This document shows positions 36,301 to 45,467 of a DNA stretch of 63,098 bases, piece after piece; position 1 is the stretch's first letter, and every line of letters begins with the position of its first letter. A program made the translations under genes and the position numbers. The stretch covers positions 1 to 63,098 of the forward strand of contig JAGNSU010000012.1 in NCBI GenBank assembly GCA_017987895.1, read 5' to 3'. The notes beneath the pieces are model-generated. The model was not told the origin of the DNA. It was given only the letters and a program-made list of their open reading frames with translations, and ran no database searches. The DNA is from Flavobacteriales bacterium. GTDB taxonomy: Bacteria; Bacteroidota; Bacteroidia; Flavobacteriales_F; PHOS-HE28.

Positions 36301-36555
36301 CTATTTCTGCTCCTCCAGATCCATTCCGCACTTCGGGCACGTGTCCCCTTTATTGCCGGTCACTTCCGGATGCATGGGGCAAGCGTAGCCCACTTCATGG
36401 TCACCATCATGTTGATGCTGTGCGGCTGCGGTGTCCTTAGGTGTTCCGCCGTTCGGCTGTTCCTGCGTGGTTGCAGGATCATTGTTCTCCGGACCGGCGC
36501 AGCTTGTCCAGGGAAGGATGGAAAAGCCGAGCGCGATCAAAGGAATGGTCCTCAT
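36301..36555 (-). CDS. Small lipoprotein with one heavy-metal-binding domain
   Basis: This 84-residue protein has a lipobox-like signal (LGFSILPWTSC, Cys19), then a His/Gln-rich linker (AAAQHQHDGDHE). One heavy-metal-binding domain follows: YACPMHPEVTG, then CPKCGMDLEEQK. This domain is shared with CusB-type adaptors and the five-repeat protein at 41290, and probably binds Cu. The gene lies downstream of the T9SS oxidase set on the same strand. Confidence 0.85.
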   Translation of the reverse strand: MRTIPLIALGFSILPWTSCAGPENNDPATTQEQPNGGTPKDTAAAQHQHDGDHEVGYACPMHPEVTGNKGDTCPKCGMDLEEQK

Positions 36556-36617
36556 GTTGGTTGCAATGTTTGGTTGGTGAACTTGGTTGAAGAGGGCTCT
36601 CCCGCAGTGCCTGCCGA

Positions 36618-38054
36618 TCATTGCTTCAGGATCCGCACGAGGCCTTGCGCACCGCCAAGGCCCTCCAGCTGCGCGGTGTAAGAACCGGGGGCAAGGCTGG
36701 TCATGTCGATCGTGCCATCCCTTACCAGTAGGCGCGCCATCACCTTGCCCTGCACATCCAAGACCGCTGCGGCCGTCCATTGCGATCCCTGCACATGGAG
36801 CAGGTCGTGAACGGGGTTCGGCCAGCTTGTGATCACCGGTAGGGCTTCCACCTCCGCGAGGCCCACCGTGCTCGTCAAAGTAGCCTGGCGATACCGCACC
36901 ATGTCTGCGGGACCTTCGCTCCACACGATGTGGAAGGTGCCATCAGCATATGCGATATCCGGCGTTTTCTGGGCTCCGGAAAGGTCCAAGTTCACTGTGT
37001 CGGGCACGCTCAGGCCACCGGGACCGGTCACGCTCCAGCTGAACAGGACCTCGTATTGGCCGCTCATATGCTGCTGCCAGACCACGCCAAGCGTGTCACC
37101 ACTACCGGCGATGCGCGGGAAGTTCTGCTGCAGCATGGACATCTGCCCGGGGTGAACGAACCCTTGGCCACCGAGCGTGAGGTCCGAAGCAAGAGCGCTA
37201 CCGATATACACCTTGGTCCCATTGTTGGCGCCGGACATCCATACATAGCGGATGCTGTCCCCCGCGAGGTAACCGTCCGGCCCACTGCTCGGGCAAGCGG
37301 TCAGCATCCAACCCGTGTTGTCCACTTCTGCTCCGATGGGAAAAGAGGCTCCTGCATCATCGGAGGTCGCTGCCCAGAGCACGCGGATGTTGGGGCCTGC
37401 ATTGCGGTATAGTGCCACGGCCCGTGTGCCTTCAGCAACTATCTGGCTCGGACAGCAATCGCACACGAGACCGGGTGCGAACGGAGAGCTCACCTGCACG
37501 GGTGCGGTGAAGGTTGTGCCATCGAACTGTGTGACCACATGGCGGGCGCCCGCGAAGCCATTGTCGAACTGCATATACTGCACCAGCGGTGCGTCCGGGT
37601 CCGCCACATCGATGGAGGGGAAACGTGACAAGTGGCCGTCGTACGGATCTACGCGTATGGTATCCCCCCAGGTCATGCCACCATCGTTCGACCGCCGCAC
37701 ATAGACCGGCCTGGTATCCTCCGGCTGTGCCTTCATCACCACCCAGACCGTATTGCCATTGGCCGCGATACTGCTGCCCATGAAATCGGCCACCGCTGGC
37801 TCACAACCAGGCATGCTCACTTCCACCGGGCCTGTGAAGCTTGAACCCGTGCCCACGGTCACGTAGTTGCGGTTGGGGTTCATATCGCCCCATATCACTA
37901 CCGGGTCCCCATTCCCGTTCAAAGCGATGCGGGGGCGGTAGGTCCCTTGCCCCGATGTGTTGCATGCGAGTGGATTGCCCCACGTGATCGAGGTCTGCCC
38001 GAAAGCGCCGCACCCTGTAAGTAGCGCGATGCTCAAAAGGAAGTTGTTCTTCAT
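36618..38054 (-). CDS. T9SS-secreted BNR/sialidase-like propeller protein
   Basis: The 478-residue protein has a signal peptide (MKNNFLLSIALLTGCGAFGQ). Repeated segments such as VYVRRSNDGGMTWGDTIRV and AATSDDAGASFP are Asp-box (SxDxGxxW) repeats of sialidase-type propellers. A CDCCPSQI cysteine cluster lies near the centre. A T9SS type A domain ends the protein (VITSWPNPVHDLLHV to LVRILKQ). The start at 38054 gives a normal signal peptide; an ATG at 38066 overlapping the previous stop is an alternative. It is downstream of a thioredoxin-like and a multicopper oxidase gene, so it may act with them at the surface. No sialidase catalytic set was identified. Confidence 0.78.
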   Translation of the reverse strand: MKNNFLLSIALLTGCGAFGQTSITWGNPLACNTSGQGTYRPRIALNGNGDPVVIWGDMNPNRNYVTVGTGSSFTGPVEVSMPGCEPAVADFMGSSIAANGNTVWVVMKAQPEDTRPVYVRRSNDGGMTWGDTIRVDPYDGHLSRFPSIDVADPDAPLVQYMQFDNGFAGARHVVTQFDGTTFTAPVQVSSPFAPGLVCDCCPSQIVAEGTRAVALYRNAGPNIRVLWAATSDDAGASFPIGAEVDNTGWMLTACPSSGPDGYLAGDSIRYVWMSGANNGTKVYIGSALASDLTLGGQGFVHPGQMSMLQQNFPRIAGSGDTLGVVWQQHMSGQYEVLFSWSVTGPGGLSVPDTVNLDLSGAQKTPDIAYADGTFHIVWSEGPADMVRYRQATLTSTVGLAEVEALPVITSWPNPVHDLLHVQGSQWTAAAVLDVQGKVMARLLVRDGTIDMTSLAPGSYTAQLEGLGGAQGLVRILKQ

Positions 38055-38062
38055 TGGGTGGA

Positions 38063-38806
38063 TCATTTCTTCTCGAAGCGCGCAGTGCCGATCGCTCCAC
38101 CCGCATTGGTGAGCTGAAGGACGAACATGCCTGGCAGCAGGAGCGATACATCCAGTTTGCCCGTAACGAGTTGCGCGGTCAAAACCTCGCGTCCTTGGAG
38201 GTCCAGTACCCGCGCGCTTGTCCACTCTGCAAGGTCGAAGTTCAGCACGTCCACAGCAGGGTTCGGATGAACGGAGAAGGTACTGGCGCCCGCCTCGTCG
38301 ATCCCCACACTTGCCGTAAGGGCTGATTCGATGGCCGCGAGTATGGTGGGGTTGTCGCTGGCGCTGTGCCCCTGTTGGCTGAAGTACACCGTATGTGCGC
38401 TGCCACCCCCCACCACCGCGATGGTGGGCATGCCCATGCCACCGTAGTGCGTGGTCTGCGCGCTCATGCCCGCGAACACCGTATGCGTGAAGCCATTGGT
38501 GGTCTTCCAGTCGTTCATCTGGGTACAATTGATGCTGTTCGTGAACCCGATGCTGTACAGCTTGACCCGGTTGGGGTCGCTCACGTTAGGCAGCACCGCG
38601 TTCTTCAGGCTGTTGGCGGCGGTAACGCACGGCTGGCAGCCCATCATCACCAGTTCAAGGATCACCACATCACCTGCGTCGAGTTCGGTGAAGAGGTTGT
38701 GGTTGGTGCCTGCACAGTCGGCAGCGGTGAAGTCCAGTGCGGTGGTTTGCGCTTGCAGGCCTGTGGCCATTGTGAGCGCGGTGAGGAGGGTGTAGATGTG
38801 TTTCAT
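38063..38806 (-). CDS. T9SS-secreted thioredoxin-like protein
   Basis: The 247-residue protein has a signal peptide (MKHIYTLLTALTMATGLQAQ). Its thioredoxin/TlpA-like domain has the redox motif CQPC in ELVMMGCQPCVTAANS and a cis-Pro loop (GGMGMPTIAVVG). A further Cys occurs in NSINCTQM. The last 75 residues form a T9SS sorting domain (FSVHPNPAVDVLNFD). It starts 49 bp after the multicopper oxidase stop. A surface thiol oxidoreductase that reduces or metallates a copper enzyme is plausible but inferred from neighbours. Confidence 0.82.
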   Translation of the reverse strand: MKHIYTLLTALTMATGLQAQTTALDFTAADCAGTNHNLFTELDAGDVVILELVMMGCQPCVTAANSLKNAVLPNVSDPNRVKLYSIGFTNSINCTQMNDWKTTNGFTHTVFAGMSAQTTHYGGMGMPTIAVVGGGSAHTVYFSQQGHSASDNPTILAAIESALTASVGIDEAGASTFSVHPNPAVDVLNFDLAEWTSARVLDLQGREVLTAQLVTGKLDVSLLLPGMFVLQLTNAGGAIGTARFEKK

Positions 38807-38855
38807 CGTGTTGGTTGTTGGTTGTTGGTTGGGTTCGATGGTGGTTGGCCGTGGG

Positions 38856-40619
38856 TCATTGCGCGATGGAGACCCTGGTATGCGCGCGCTGGTCGTTGTT
38901 GTCCACCAACACTAAGGTGTAGAGCCCGGGCAAGGACATGGGCAAAGTGAGCGATCGGCCATGGGCGGCGTCAAGTAGCACGCTTTCGTGGACCACTCTC
39001 CTGGAAGCATCCATCAGCTGCGCACGTACCGCGCCTTTTGCATCCGCCCATTGCACGGTGCAGTGGTTCCCAACCACAGGGTTCGGCCAGACATGCACGG
39101 GAGCGGTCGCCCCTTGCTCGGTGATGGCGTTCGGGTCCACCACGAGGAACTGTCCCATCATGCCTTCGTCCTCATGCATCAGTAAATGGCAGTGGTACAT
39201 GTAGGGCATGTCCGGATCGGCGAAATCGTCGAATCGCGTGATCATCCTTGCGCTGCCCATCGGTGGCACATAGACCACATCCTTCCATCCGCTCTCCCAC
39301 GCTTCGGGGGGCAACCCGTTGCGGTCAAGTATGTTGAACTGGATGTCGTGGATATGGAAGGGATGGCCCACCATGGTGTTGTTCACGAACTCCCAGATCT
39401 CCGTGCTGCCGAGCGGCACGGTCACGTTGATCACATCCATGTCCATCAAGGCCCCGTTGATCTCGAAGGGACCTTCGATCATTTCCATGGGCCCCATGGA
39501 CTGTGGCTCGAAGGTGAAGGAGCGGCTGAGGTCCGAATCGGCCTCCACGAAAGCGTTCGTGGGCACCAGCGCGGTGGGCAGCACGGTGGTGCCGGTTCCC
39601 GTGGCTGCACCCACGGAGAAGGTGACCAGCGCATAGTCGGCGCCGTTGAGCGCATTCTCGTTGTATCCGTCCAAGGTGGCCATGCCGTTGCCCACTTGCG
39701 CAGCGCCGATGATGTCGTCCGGCAACTCGCTCGCATAGCTGAACAACTGGAAGGATTGCCCCTGAAGACCGCCCAGATCGAGGAGCACTTCCGCTCGTTC
39801 ACCGGGCATCAATTGCAACCGGTCCACCGTCACCGGTGCGTTGAGGAGGCCGCCGTCCGTTCCGATCACGTGAATGGGCAGCGCGTTGCTCATGCCCAGA
39901 AGGAAGGCGCGCTCACTGGAACCGTTCAAGCAGCGCAGGCGCACCACTTGGGCCGGTAGTTCCTGCCAGGCGTTGCGCACGCCATTGGCCAGCACCACAC
40001 TATCGAGCCCCGTATGCAGCGCCACCTGCCCAGCTACGATGGCCTTGGTTTGCAGGACCAACGGAATGTCATCCACACCATACGCACGGGGCAGATCTAG
40101 CGCGGCCTCCTGCGCATCACGCACGATGATCATACCCGCCGCACCCATGCTCACTTGGAAATCCGTGAGGCCGTGCCCATGCGGATGGTACCAGAAGGTG
40201 CTCGCACGGTCCAGCACCGTGAAGTTCGGGCTCCAGGTGGTGTTCGGGTAAATGAGCGAATGGGGGCCACCGTCGTTGGCGGCGCTCACGTGCAAACCAT
40301 GCCAGTGGGTGGTGGTAAGGTCCGGCAGGGTGTTCGTCACGTTCAGTGTCACGTCCTGTCCGCTTTGCAGGATGATCGTTGGGCCCAACAGGTCGCCGTT
40401 GTAGCCATAGGTGTCCACCACTTCCCCGGCGTGGAACTCAACGGTGCCGGCCTGCAAAGTCAGGTCGATAACGGCCCCGCTCAGGGTATCCGGGATCGGC
40501 AACGGGGTTTGGGCCTGCATGGTGGAGGCAAGGACCTGCGCAAGGATCACGCAAGAGGAACGTGCTGCCTGCCGACCTATTTGTGAAGAAGAACGATGAA
40601 GGGTAAAGCTCGAGAACAT
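38856..40619 (-). CDS. T9SS-secreted multicopper oxidase
   Basis: The 587-residue oxidase has all four copper-ligand blocks: THWHGLH, WYHPHGHG, GHPFHIHD and YHCHLLMHEDEGMM (T1 Cys, His and axial Met). Three cupredoxin domains are followed by a T9SS type A domain (VHVWPNPVVGN to VSIAQ). A Met-rich patch (SMGPMEMIEG, ALMDMD) resembles cuprous-oxidase features. The family oxidises Cu(I), Fe(II), phenols or bilirubin with O2. Neighbours point to Cu(I) detoxification at the cell surface. The ATG at 40619 begins a long, slightly unusual signal region ending MQAQ. It follows a Cys-rich small protein gene by 78 bp. Confidence 0.92.
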   Translation of the reverse strand: MFSSFTLHRSSSQIGRQAARSSCVILAQVLASTMQAQTPLPIPDTLSGAVIDLTLQAGTVEFHAGEVVDTYGYNGDLLGPTIILQSGQDVTLNVTNTLPDLTTTHWHGLHVSAANDGGPHSLIYPNTTWSPNFTVLDRASTFWYHPHGHGLTDFQVSMGAAGMIIVRDAQEAALDLPRAYGVDDIPLVLQTKAIVAGQVALHTGLDSVVLANGVRNAWQELPAQVVRLRCLNGSSERAFLLGMSNALPIHVIGTDGGLLNAPVTVDRLQLMPGERAEVLLDLGGLQGQSFQLFSYASELPDDIIGAAQVGNGMATLDGYNENALNGADYALVTFSVGAATGTGTTVLPTALVPTNAFVEADSDLSRSFTFEPQSMGPMEMIEGPFEINGALMDMDVINVTVPLGSTEIWEFVNNTMVGHPFHIHDIQFNILDRNGLPPEAWESGWKDVVYVPPMGSARMITRFDDFADPDMPYMYHCHLLMHEDEGMMGQFLVVDPNAITEQGATAPVHVWPNPVVGNHCTVQWADAKGAVRAQLMDASRRVVHESVLLDAAHGRSLTLPMSLPGLYTLVLVDNNDQRAHTRVSIAQ

Positions 40620-40697
40620 GGGATGCGTTGGATGTGAACGACGAAAAGCCACTCGCGCCAAGGCAACTGGTGCCAAGGCACAAACGATACCGGTCGT

Positions 40698-41114
40698 TCA
40701 GACCCGCATCACCTGCAACAACGCCGCTCGTTCGGCACCTGTTCGCGGTGGAGGTCGCTCCGGTAGCGCGAGGGCCGCTTCCGTATCGGAGGGCCACCCT
40801 ATTGTTGCTTGCTGCGGTGCCCAGGTTTCCGCCTCGAAAATTGGTGCCGCGAAGCGGATACGACTACCATGCTCCAGCGTGGAAAGATCCGCTTGTGCAA
40901 CTGTGTAGTCGCAACAATGCATGTCCACCTCCGCATGGTCACTGGTACGATCGGGGTGACAGCAGGAACGGATCTCCACCCACGCGGTGCGGCTCTTCCC
41001 CATTTCGGGGCAATACATCCGCCACAACGAGGGGATGGAAGTGCCTGCCACTAACAGCAAGGTCATCGGTGGCATCAGCCAGCGACAGTTGCGCAGTGTG
41101 GTCAGCAGTTTCAC
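40698..41114 (-). CDS. Small Cys-rich secreted protein (HYC_CC_PP-like)
   Basis: This is a 138-residue protein from a GTG start (VKLLTTLRNCRWLMPPM). A hydrophobic segment is followed by MYCPEMG, IRSCCHPD, DMHCCDYT and a C-terminal PPPRTG. The pattern of one single-Cys motif, two CC pairs and a terminal proline run matches the small HYC_CC_PP family of Bacteroidota, often next to copper genes. It heads the multicopper-oxidase run. A paralogue with the same layout lies at 56566-56964. The GTG start is uncertain; an internal ATG in PPMT is possible. Confidence 0.65.
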   Translation of the reverse strand: MKLLTTLRNCRWLMPPMTLLLVAGTSIPSLWRMYCPEMGKSRTAWVEIRSCCHPDRTSDHAEVDMHCCDYTVAQADLSTLEHGSRIRFAAPIFEAETWAPQQATIGWPSDTEAALALPERPPPRTGAERAALLQVMRV

Positions 41115-41289
41115 GGTGCCGAAGCTAGGTGGTCCTGCCCGCCGACCCGACCCCGATGACCACGAACCTTGGAAGGCATGGTACCTGTCAACGGTCATGG
41201 TATGCCTGCACATGGGCGGGTACCTTGGTACTCCCACGATCACGGTGGGGTGTTTGCACTGGTAACACCAACGATAAAACCAACGAACC

Positions 41290-41907
41290 ATGAAGTCCCG
41301 GTCAACTTCCCTTCTCAGTACTGTGCTCACGCTGGCACTGATGACCATGAACCCTTGGGCGTCCCGCGCTGTCGCGCAACACGACCATCCGCATGCGGCA
41401 TCCACCACCACCGCGCAAGACCCGGTTTACAGTTGCCCCATGCACCCGGAGGTAACGGGCAAGAAGGGCGACCTGTGCAGCAAATGCAAAATGGCCTTGG
41501 TGGCGCCCACGGATGCGGCCGTTGTCGGCATGGGTATGCACTGTTGTCCGATGCACCCGGAGGCAATGGGTGCCAAGGATGCCAAGTGCCCGCATTGCGG
41601 CATGGCCATGACCAAGGCCATGTACTGCTGTCCCATGCACGCCGATGCCACGGGCGCCAAGGATGCCAAGTGTGCGCATTGCGGAATGGCCATGACCCAG
41701 CCAGCCGCCCTCTACGCATGCCCCATGCACCCGACCGTGACGGGCAAGGCAGGTGACAAATGCAGCACATGCGGCATGGCCATGACCCCCGTGAAAGCAA
41801 CAGCCACCGCTACACATGCCTGCCCCATGCACCCGGAGGTAACGGGCAAGGCAGGCGACAAATGCAGCAAATGCGGTATGGATATGACACCGGTGAAGGC
41901 CAAGTGA
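41290..41907 (+). CDS. Secreted protein with five tandem heavy-metal-binding domains
   Basis: The 205-residue protein has a signal peptide (cut near RAVAQ) and a His-rich start (HDHPHAAS). Five copies of the heavy-metal-binding domain follow, at about 48-70, 85-107, 113-135, 144-166 and 178-200. Each has CPMH, about eleven residues, then CxxCxM (CSKCKM, CPHCGM, CAHCGM, CSTCGM, CSKCGM). Linkers are TP/AT-rich and short. The domain usually occurs once per protein, so this looks like a periplasmic copper sponge built by internal duplication. It is divergent from the oxidase operon and ends at a strong terminator. Confidence 0.9.
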   Translation: MKSRSTSLLSTVLTLALMTMNPWASRAVAQHDHPHAASTTTAQDPVYSCPMHPEVTGKKGDLCSKCKMALVAPTDAAVVGMGMHCCPMHPEAMGAKDAKCPHCGMAMTKAMYCCPMHADATGAKDAKCAHCGMAMTQPAALYACPMHPTVTGKAGDKCSTCGMAMTPVKATATATHACPMHPEVTGKAGDKCSKCGMDMTPVKAK

Positions 41908-41940
41908 ACGGGAAGAACAAGGGCTGAACAAGAGAGATAA

Positions 41941-41978
41941 ACGCCGCAGGCGCCTGCTGTTGTGGGCGCTTGCGGCGT
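41941..41978. terminator. Hairpin terminator between convergent genes
   Basis: ACGCCGCAGGCGCC (41941-41954) pairs with 41965-41978 with a single G-T type mismatch and a 10-base loop. It lies between the five-repeat metal-binding gene and the oppositely oriented restriction-modification gene, whose stop begins 2 bp later. No long T-run follows. Confidence 0.6.
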
Positions 41979-41979
41979 C

Positions 41980-44900
41980 TCACCTCCCCTCCACCACCTT
42001 CACCTCCTCCGCCGTCAACTCATAAAGCTGATACACCAGCGCATCGATCTCCTTGTCCGTCTTGGCGATCTCTGCGCTGAGCGCTTGGGCCTTGGCTTTC
42101 TCGGTGGTGAAGTAGCCCAGCCACTCCGCTTCCTCGGCAAGGGTCAGTTGCACCTTGGCTTTCTTCAGCTCCGCCAGAAAGCCCTTGAACTCCAAGCCCG
42201 GCCAGTTCTCCAGCGCGCGGCTTAGCGTGGGGAGATTGTACTTGGAGCGGAGGAAGGAAACGAACTGCTGTGAAACGCTGGTCAGTTCTCCTACGTGCTG
42301 AAGTTGAAGTGCTGCTCTTTCAGCTAACGGCTGCTGTTTCAAACGAGGGGGAATCGCAATCGGGAATGGTTCTAGGAAGTTCGTCTTGAAAGTGAAGTAG
42401 CCACCGCGCAGAACATAGCCAGTCGATTTCAAATAGTACCACAACAGTGTAGAGTTCAGAACAGCCAAGAGGAAATGGTCATCGGCTTCGATGGATGGAT
42501 TTCTGACCAATGAGTAGCACTTGGTGTTGTGATAGTGATGCTTGAGGTCGTAGGTCAGGTTCGTACCGAACGAGATTTCCGGCGTGATCAACTTTGGCAC
42601 TTCGTATATGTCCATCTCGCGCGAACGATGGAGGCTGAACCAATACTTGGGATTCGTCTTCTTCCGAATCTTCCGAGCGATAAGTTCATCGCGGAACGGA
42701 AGGAAGTACGCGTAGGTCAGCGGGAATGACGTCCGCAGTTCATCTTCCTCATATGAGACTGTCTTCCCATTCGTCGCATGGTGCGGATAGATAACATACT
42801 TGCTGGTTGAGAGTGGCATGTACTTCTTCACATCCTCGCCGCGCAACATGGGCTTCATGATGGCGGCCTCAAGTTCAACGTCGCGCCCCAACTTTTCAGA
42901 ACGGCCGATGAACCGAGTTCCAACGATGGATCCTTCGAGTACGAACATGTCGTCATCACCCGAATCGATACCTGTGCGGATTGCACTGAAGACATCTTTC
43001 AGTCTGAATCGTTGCTCGTTCAACTTCGCAACCACACTGCCGGGGGTAGAAGACCGCAAGCTCCAAGGGGCCTTCCCCAAATTGTCGTAGTCAACCTTGT
43101 CGATGGTCAGTCCTTCGAGAAGTTGAGCAGGCTTGACTTCCACAAAGTCGATTGCTTCGTTGTGCTTCGACAGAGTCAGAACACAGGTATAGGTCGAAGC
43201 ATCGTCGAAGACCATTTCGGAACCGAAGTGCACTAGCGATTTGATCGCACGGTTCGTTGCGAGGAACGATCGGATGCCATCACCAAATCCGCCAACGAGG
43301 AACTTGTGGGGCAGGATCATTGAAGCGAGTCCGCTCGCCTTGATCAGGCCATAGGCCTTCTCGATGAACAGGACGTAAATGTCAAACCGACCTGTGGCAG
43401 AGGAATAACTGTTCTCATAGAACACCGTCTCTTTCTCGAAGCTCTCGCGTAAGCCCTGCACTCGCAAGTACGGCGGATTCCCAATGACCACATCAAACCC
43501 ACCCTTCGCGAACACCGCCGGGAACTCCTTCTTCCAATCAAAGGCCTTGGCACCGGCCACGGCGGGGTCGTCGATCAGGCTGTTGCCGCACTTGATGTTG
43601 CCGCTGAGGTCGTTCAGCTTGCGGCCCTTGGTGGCGGTGCGCAGCCAGAGGCTCAGGCGGGCGATCTCCACGCTCTCCTCGTTGATGTCCACCCCGTAGA
43701 TGTTGCGTTCCAGGATGTGGTCGCCGATGTCCTTGAACACGATGCTCTGGCCCAGCAACTTGCTCTCCAGTTCGTTCACGTATTGGTGCTCGGCGATCAG
43801 GAAGTCCAGCGCCTGGTTCAGGAAGGCGCCGCTGCCGCAGGCCGGGTCGCAGATGGTGAGGCTCAACAGCCAATCCCGGTACACCTCCAACTTGGTGTCC
43901 AGCTCCTGGATGGTTTTCTTCTGCCGGCCCTTACGGCCCTTGGCGTAGTCCTCGTCGATGATCGCCAGCTCGTCCTTCTTCTCCGTGCACAAGCGGCCCA
44001 CGGTGTTCTCCACGATGTACTTGGTGATGTACTTCGGGGTGTAGAACACGCCGTCCTTCTTGCGCTTGGTCTTCTTGCTGTCCACCGCGCGGCCCTCCAG
44101 TTGCGCGGTGATGGCTTCGATCTCGTTGAGGCTGTGCTCGAAGATGTGCCCGAGGATGTTCACGTCCACCTCGCTGGCGAAGTCGTACTTCGATATCCGC
44201 ATCAGGTGCGGGTGCAACACCTCGTCGCTGATGCGCACGGCATCCAGCACTTCATCCGGCTTGAAGAGGCCGCCGTTGTATGCGAAGATGTCGTGGAGCT
44301 TGCCCTTGTGGCCGGTGTTCAGGTAGCCGAAGTATTTCTGGAAGCGGGCGTAGAGCGGCACGTAGGCGTCCATGTCGCGCAGCTTCTCCCACTGGTCGGC
44401 GATCTCGCGGATGCTGTTGGGCGGCAGCAGGCCCTTGCCCTCGCTGAAGAGCACGAAGAGGAAACGGTCCAGCAGCTTCTGGGTCTTCTTGTACAGGTGC
44501 AGCTTGTCCTGGTCCGGGTGGTTGGCGCAGAGGTCTTGCCAGAGGGCGGTCTTGAAGGCGCTGTAGTCCTTGTAGAGCCGCTTGGTCACCAGTTCCTCCT
44601 CCTGCACGCTCTCGGTCTTCACCTTCTTGGGGATTCCGCCCAGCAGGTTGTCGCGTTGCAGGCAGAGCCACAGCAATTGGAACTGCTCGGTGTTCAGCGT
44701 GAACAGGTCGAACTCCAGCCACTCCACCGCATTGTCGATGAAGAACCGGAGCTTCTCGAAGTTGCTGGTGACCACGTACACGCAGTGCGTGTGGTTGGCC
44801 TTGTAGTTGAAGGCCTGCGTGTTGATGGTGCCGAGGTCGGTGGTGTCGGTGCCCTTCAGCTCGATCACGGCGATAGCCTTTCCATCGAAGAGGATGGCAC

Positions 44901-45165
44901 CATCGGCCTTTTTTGCCCCCACCTCGTTCTTGAGTTCGGTGGTGAGGTTGTAGTTCGGGTCGGGGTTCATAGTGTACCCGAGCACGTTCACAAAGAGCTT
45001 GTCCAGGAACCGCTCTTGGAACTGTTCCTCCTTGGCTTCGCGGATATTGGCCTGTGTCGCAGGGTTATGGAAGTAGGTGCGGAACGCGGTGTAGGCCACC
45101 GCAATGCGCGTATCGTCCTGCTGCTTCAGGTACTTGTCGAGGACGGAACGCTGGAAGAGCGCCAT
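41980..45165 (-). CDS. Type IIG restriction-modification protein (Eco57I-like)
   Basis: This single 1061-residue polypeptide combines cutting, methylation and recognition. A PD-(D/E)xK-type nuclease is near residues 84-105 (Asp88, then Glu102-Leu-Lys104 in AVIELKG). A helical linker leads to a gamma-class N6-adenine methylase with motif I DPACGSGAF (about 440) and motif IV GNPPYLR (about 562). The remaining C-terminal half is a target-recognition domain. Coding 42.2-43.5 kb is AT-richer than the nuclease part (27 of 60 GC in 42481-42540 versus 35 of 60 in 43741-43800). The ATG at 45165 fits the start MALFQRSVLDKYL. Confidence 0.92.
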   Translation of the reverse strand: MALFQRSVLDKYLKQQDDTRIAVAYTAFRTYFHNPATQANIREAKEEQFQERFLDKLFVNVLGYTMNPDPNYNLTTELKNEVGAKKADGAILFDGKAIAVIELKGTDTTDLGTINTQAFNYKANHTHCVYVVTSNFEKLRFFIDNAVEWLEFDLFTLNTEQFQLLWLCLQRDNLLGGIPKKVKTESVQEEELVTKRLYKDYSAFKTALWQDLCANHPDQDKLHLYKKTQKLLDRFLFVLFSEGKGLLPPNSIREIADQWEKLRDMDAYVPLYARFQKYFGYLNTGHKGKLHDIFAYNGGLFKPDEVLDAVRISDEVLHPHLMRISKYDFASEVDVNILGHIFEHSLNEIEAITAQLEGRAVDSKKTKRKKDGVFYTPKYITKYIVENTVGRLCTEKKDELAIIDEDYAKGRKGRQKKTIQELDTKLEVYRDWLLSLTICDPACGSGAFLNQALDFLIAEHQYVNELESKLLGQSIVFKDIGDHILERNIYGVDINEESVEIARLSLWLRTATKGRKLNDLSGNIKCGNSLIDDPAVAGAKAFDWKKEFPAVFAKGGFDVVIGNPPYLRVQGLRESFEKETVFYENSYSSATGRFDIYVLFIEKAYGLIKASGLASMILPHKFLVGGFGDGIRSFLATNRAIKSLVHFGSEMVFDDASTYTCVLTLSKHNEAIDFVEVKPAQLLEGLTIDKVDYDNLGKAPWSLRSSTPGSVVAKLNEQRFRLKDVFSAIRTGIDSGDDDMFVLEGSIVGTRFIGRSEKLGRDVELEAAIMKPMLRGEDVKKYMPLSTSKYVIYPHHATNGKTVSYEEDELRTSFPLTYAYFLPFRDELIARKIRKKTNPKYWFSLHRSREMDIYEVPKLITPEISFGTNLTYDLKHHYHNTKCYSLVRNPSIEADDHFLLAVLNSTLLWYYLKSTGYVLRGGYFTFKTNFLEPFPIAIPPRLKQQPLAERAALQLQHVGELTSVSQQFVSFLRSKYNLPTLSRALENWPGLEFKGFLAELKKAKVQLTLAEEAEWLGYFTTEKAKAQALSAEIAKTDKEIDALVYQLYELTAEEVKVVEGR

Positions 45166-45350
45166 GCGGCGAAGATGCGGCCTAAGCCCGGAGCGCACAA
45201 GGGCAGGTTACCACCCGGCGGATCGGGCTTGCGGAGGGACGGGTCTTTGTTATTGATGTTTGGGAACGAGATGTAAGGTGGCCGGAGGCCAAAGGCTTCT
45301 GGGCCTGCTGGGCAAGAGGCGCTTTCGTGCCGCAGTACAGCAATGCCAAA

Positions 45351-45467
45351 CGACCCATGGGCTCCGCCCACCTTTTGATCCGTTGGTCACCAGAAGGTCA
45401 GGCGCAGATCGATCACACGGCCGGTGGGCGATACCAGCCACTTGACGAGGCGGAGGCCATAGGGACA
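45351..45467. repeat. Duplicated segment, copy A
   Basis: This 117-bp stretch matches 46772-46889 in the same orientation, with roughly four of five bases identical. It starts with CGACCCATGGGCTCCGCCCA and ends with CCATAGGGACA. It includes the C-terminal coding end and the downstream flank of the unknown gene at 46809. Confidence 0.8.

Noticed and set aside
43717..45276. Long + strand open frame of 519 codons opposite the restriction gene
   Set aside because: It is a shadow; the - strand frame carries nuclease and methylase motifs while this one has none.
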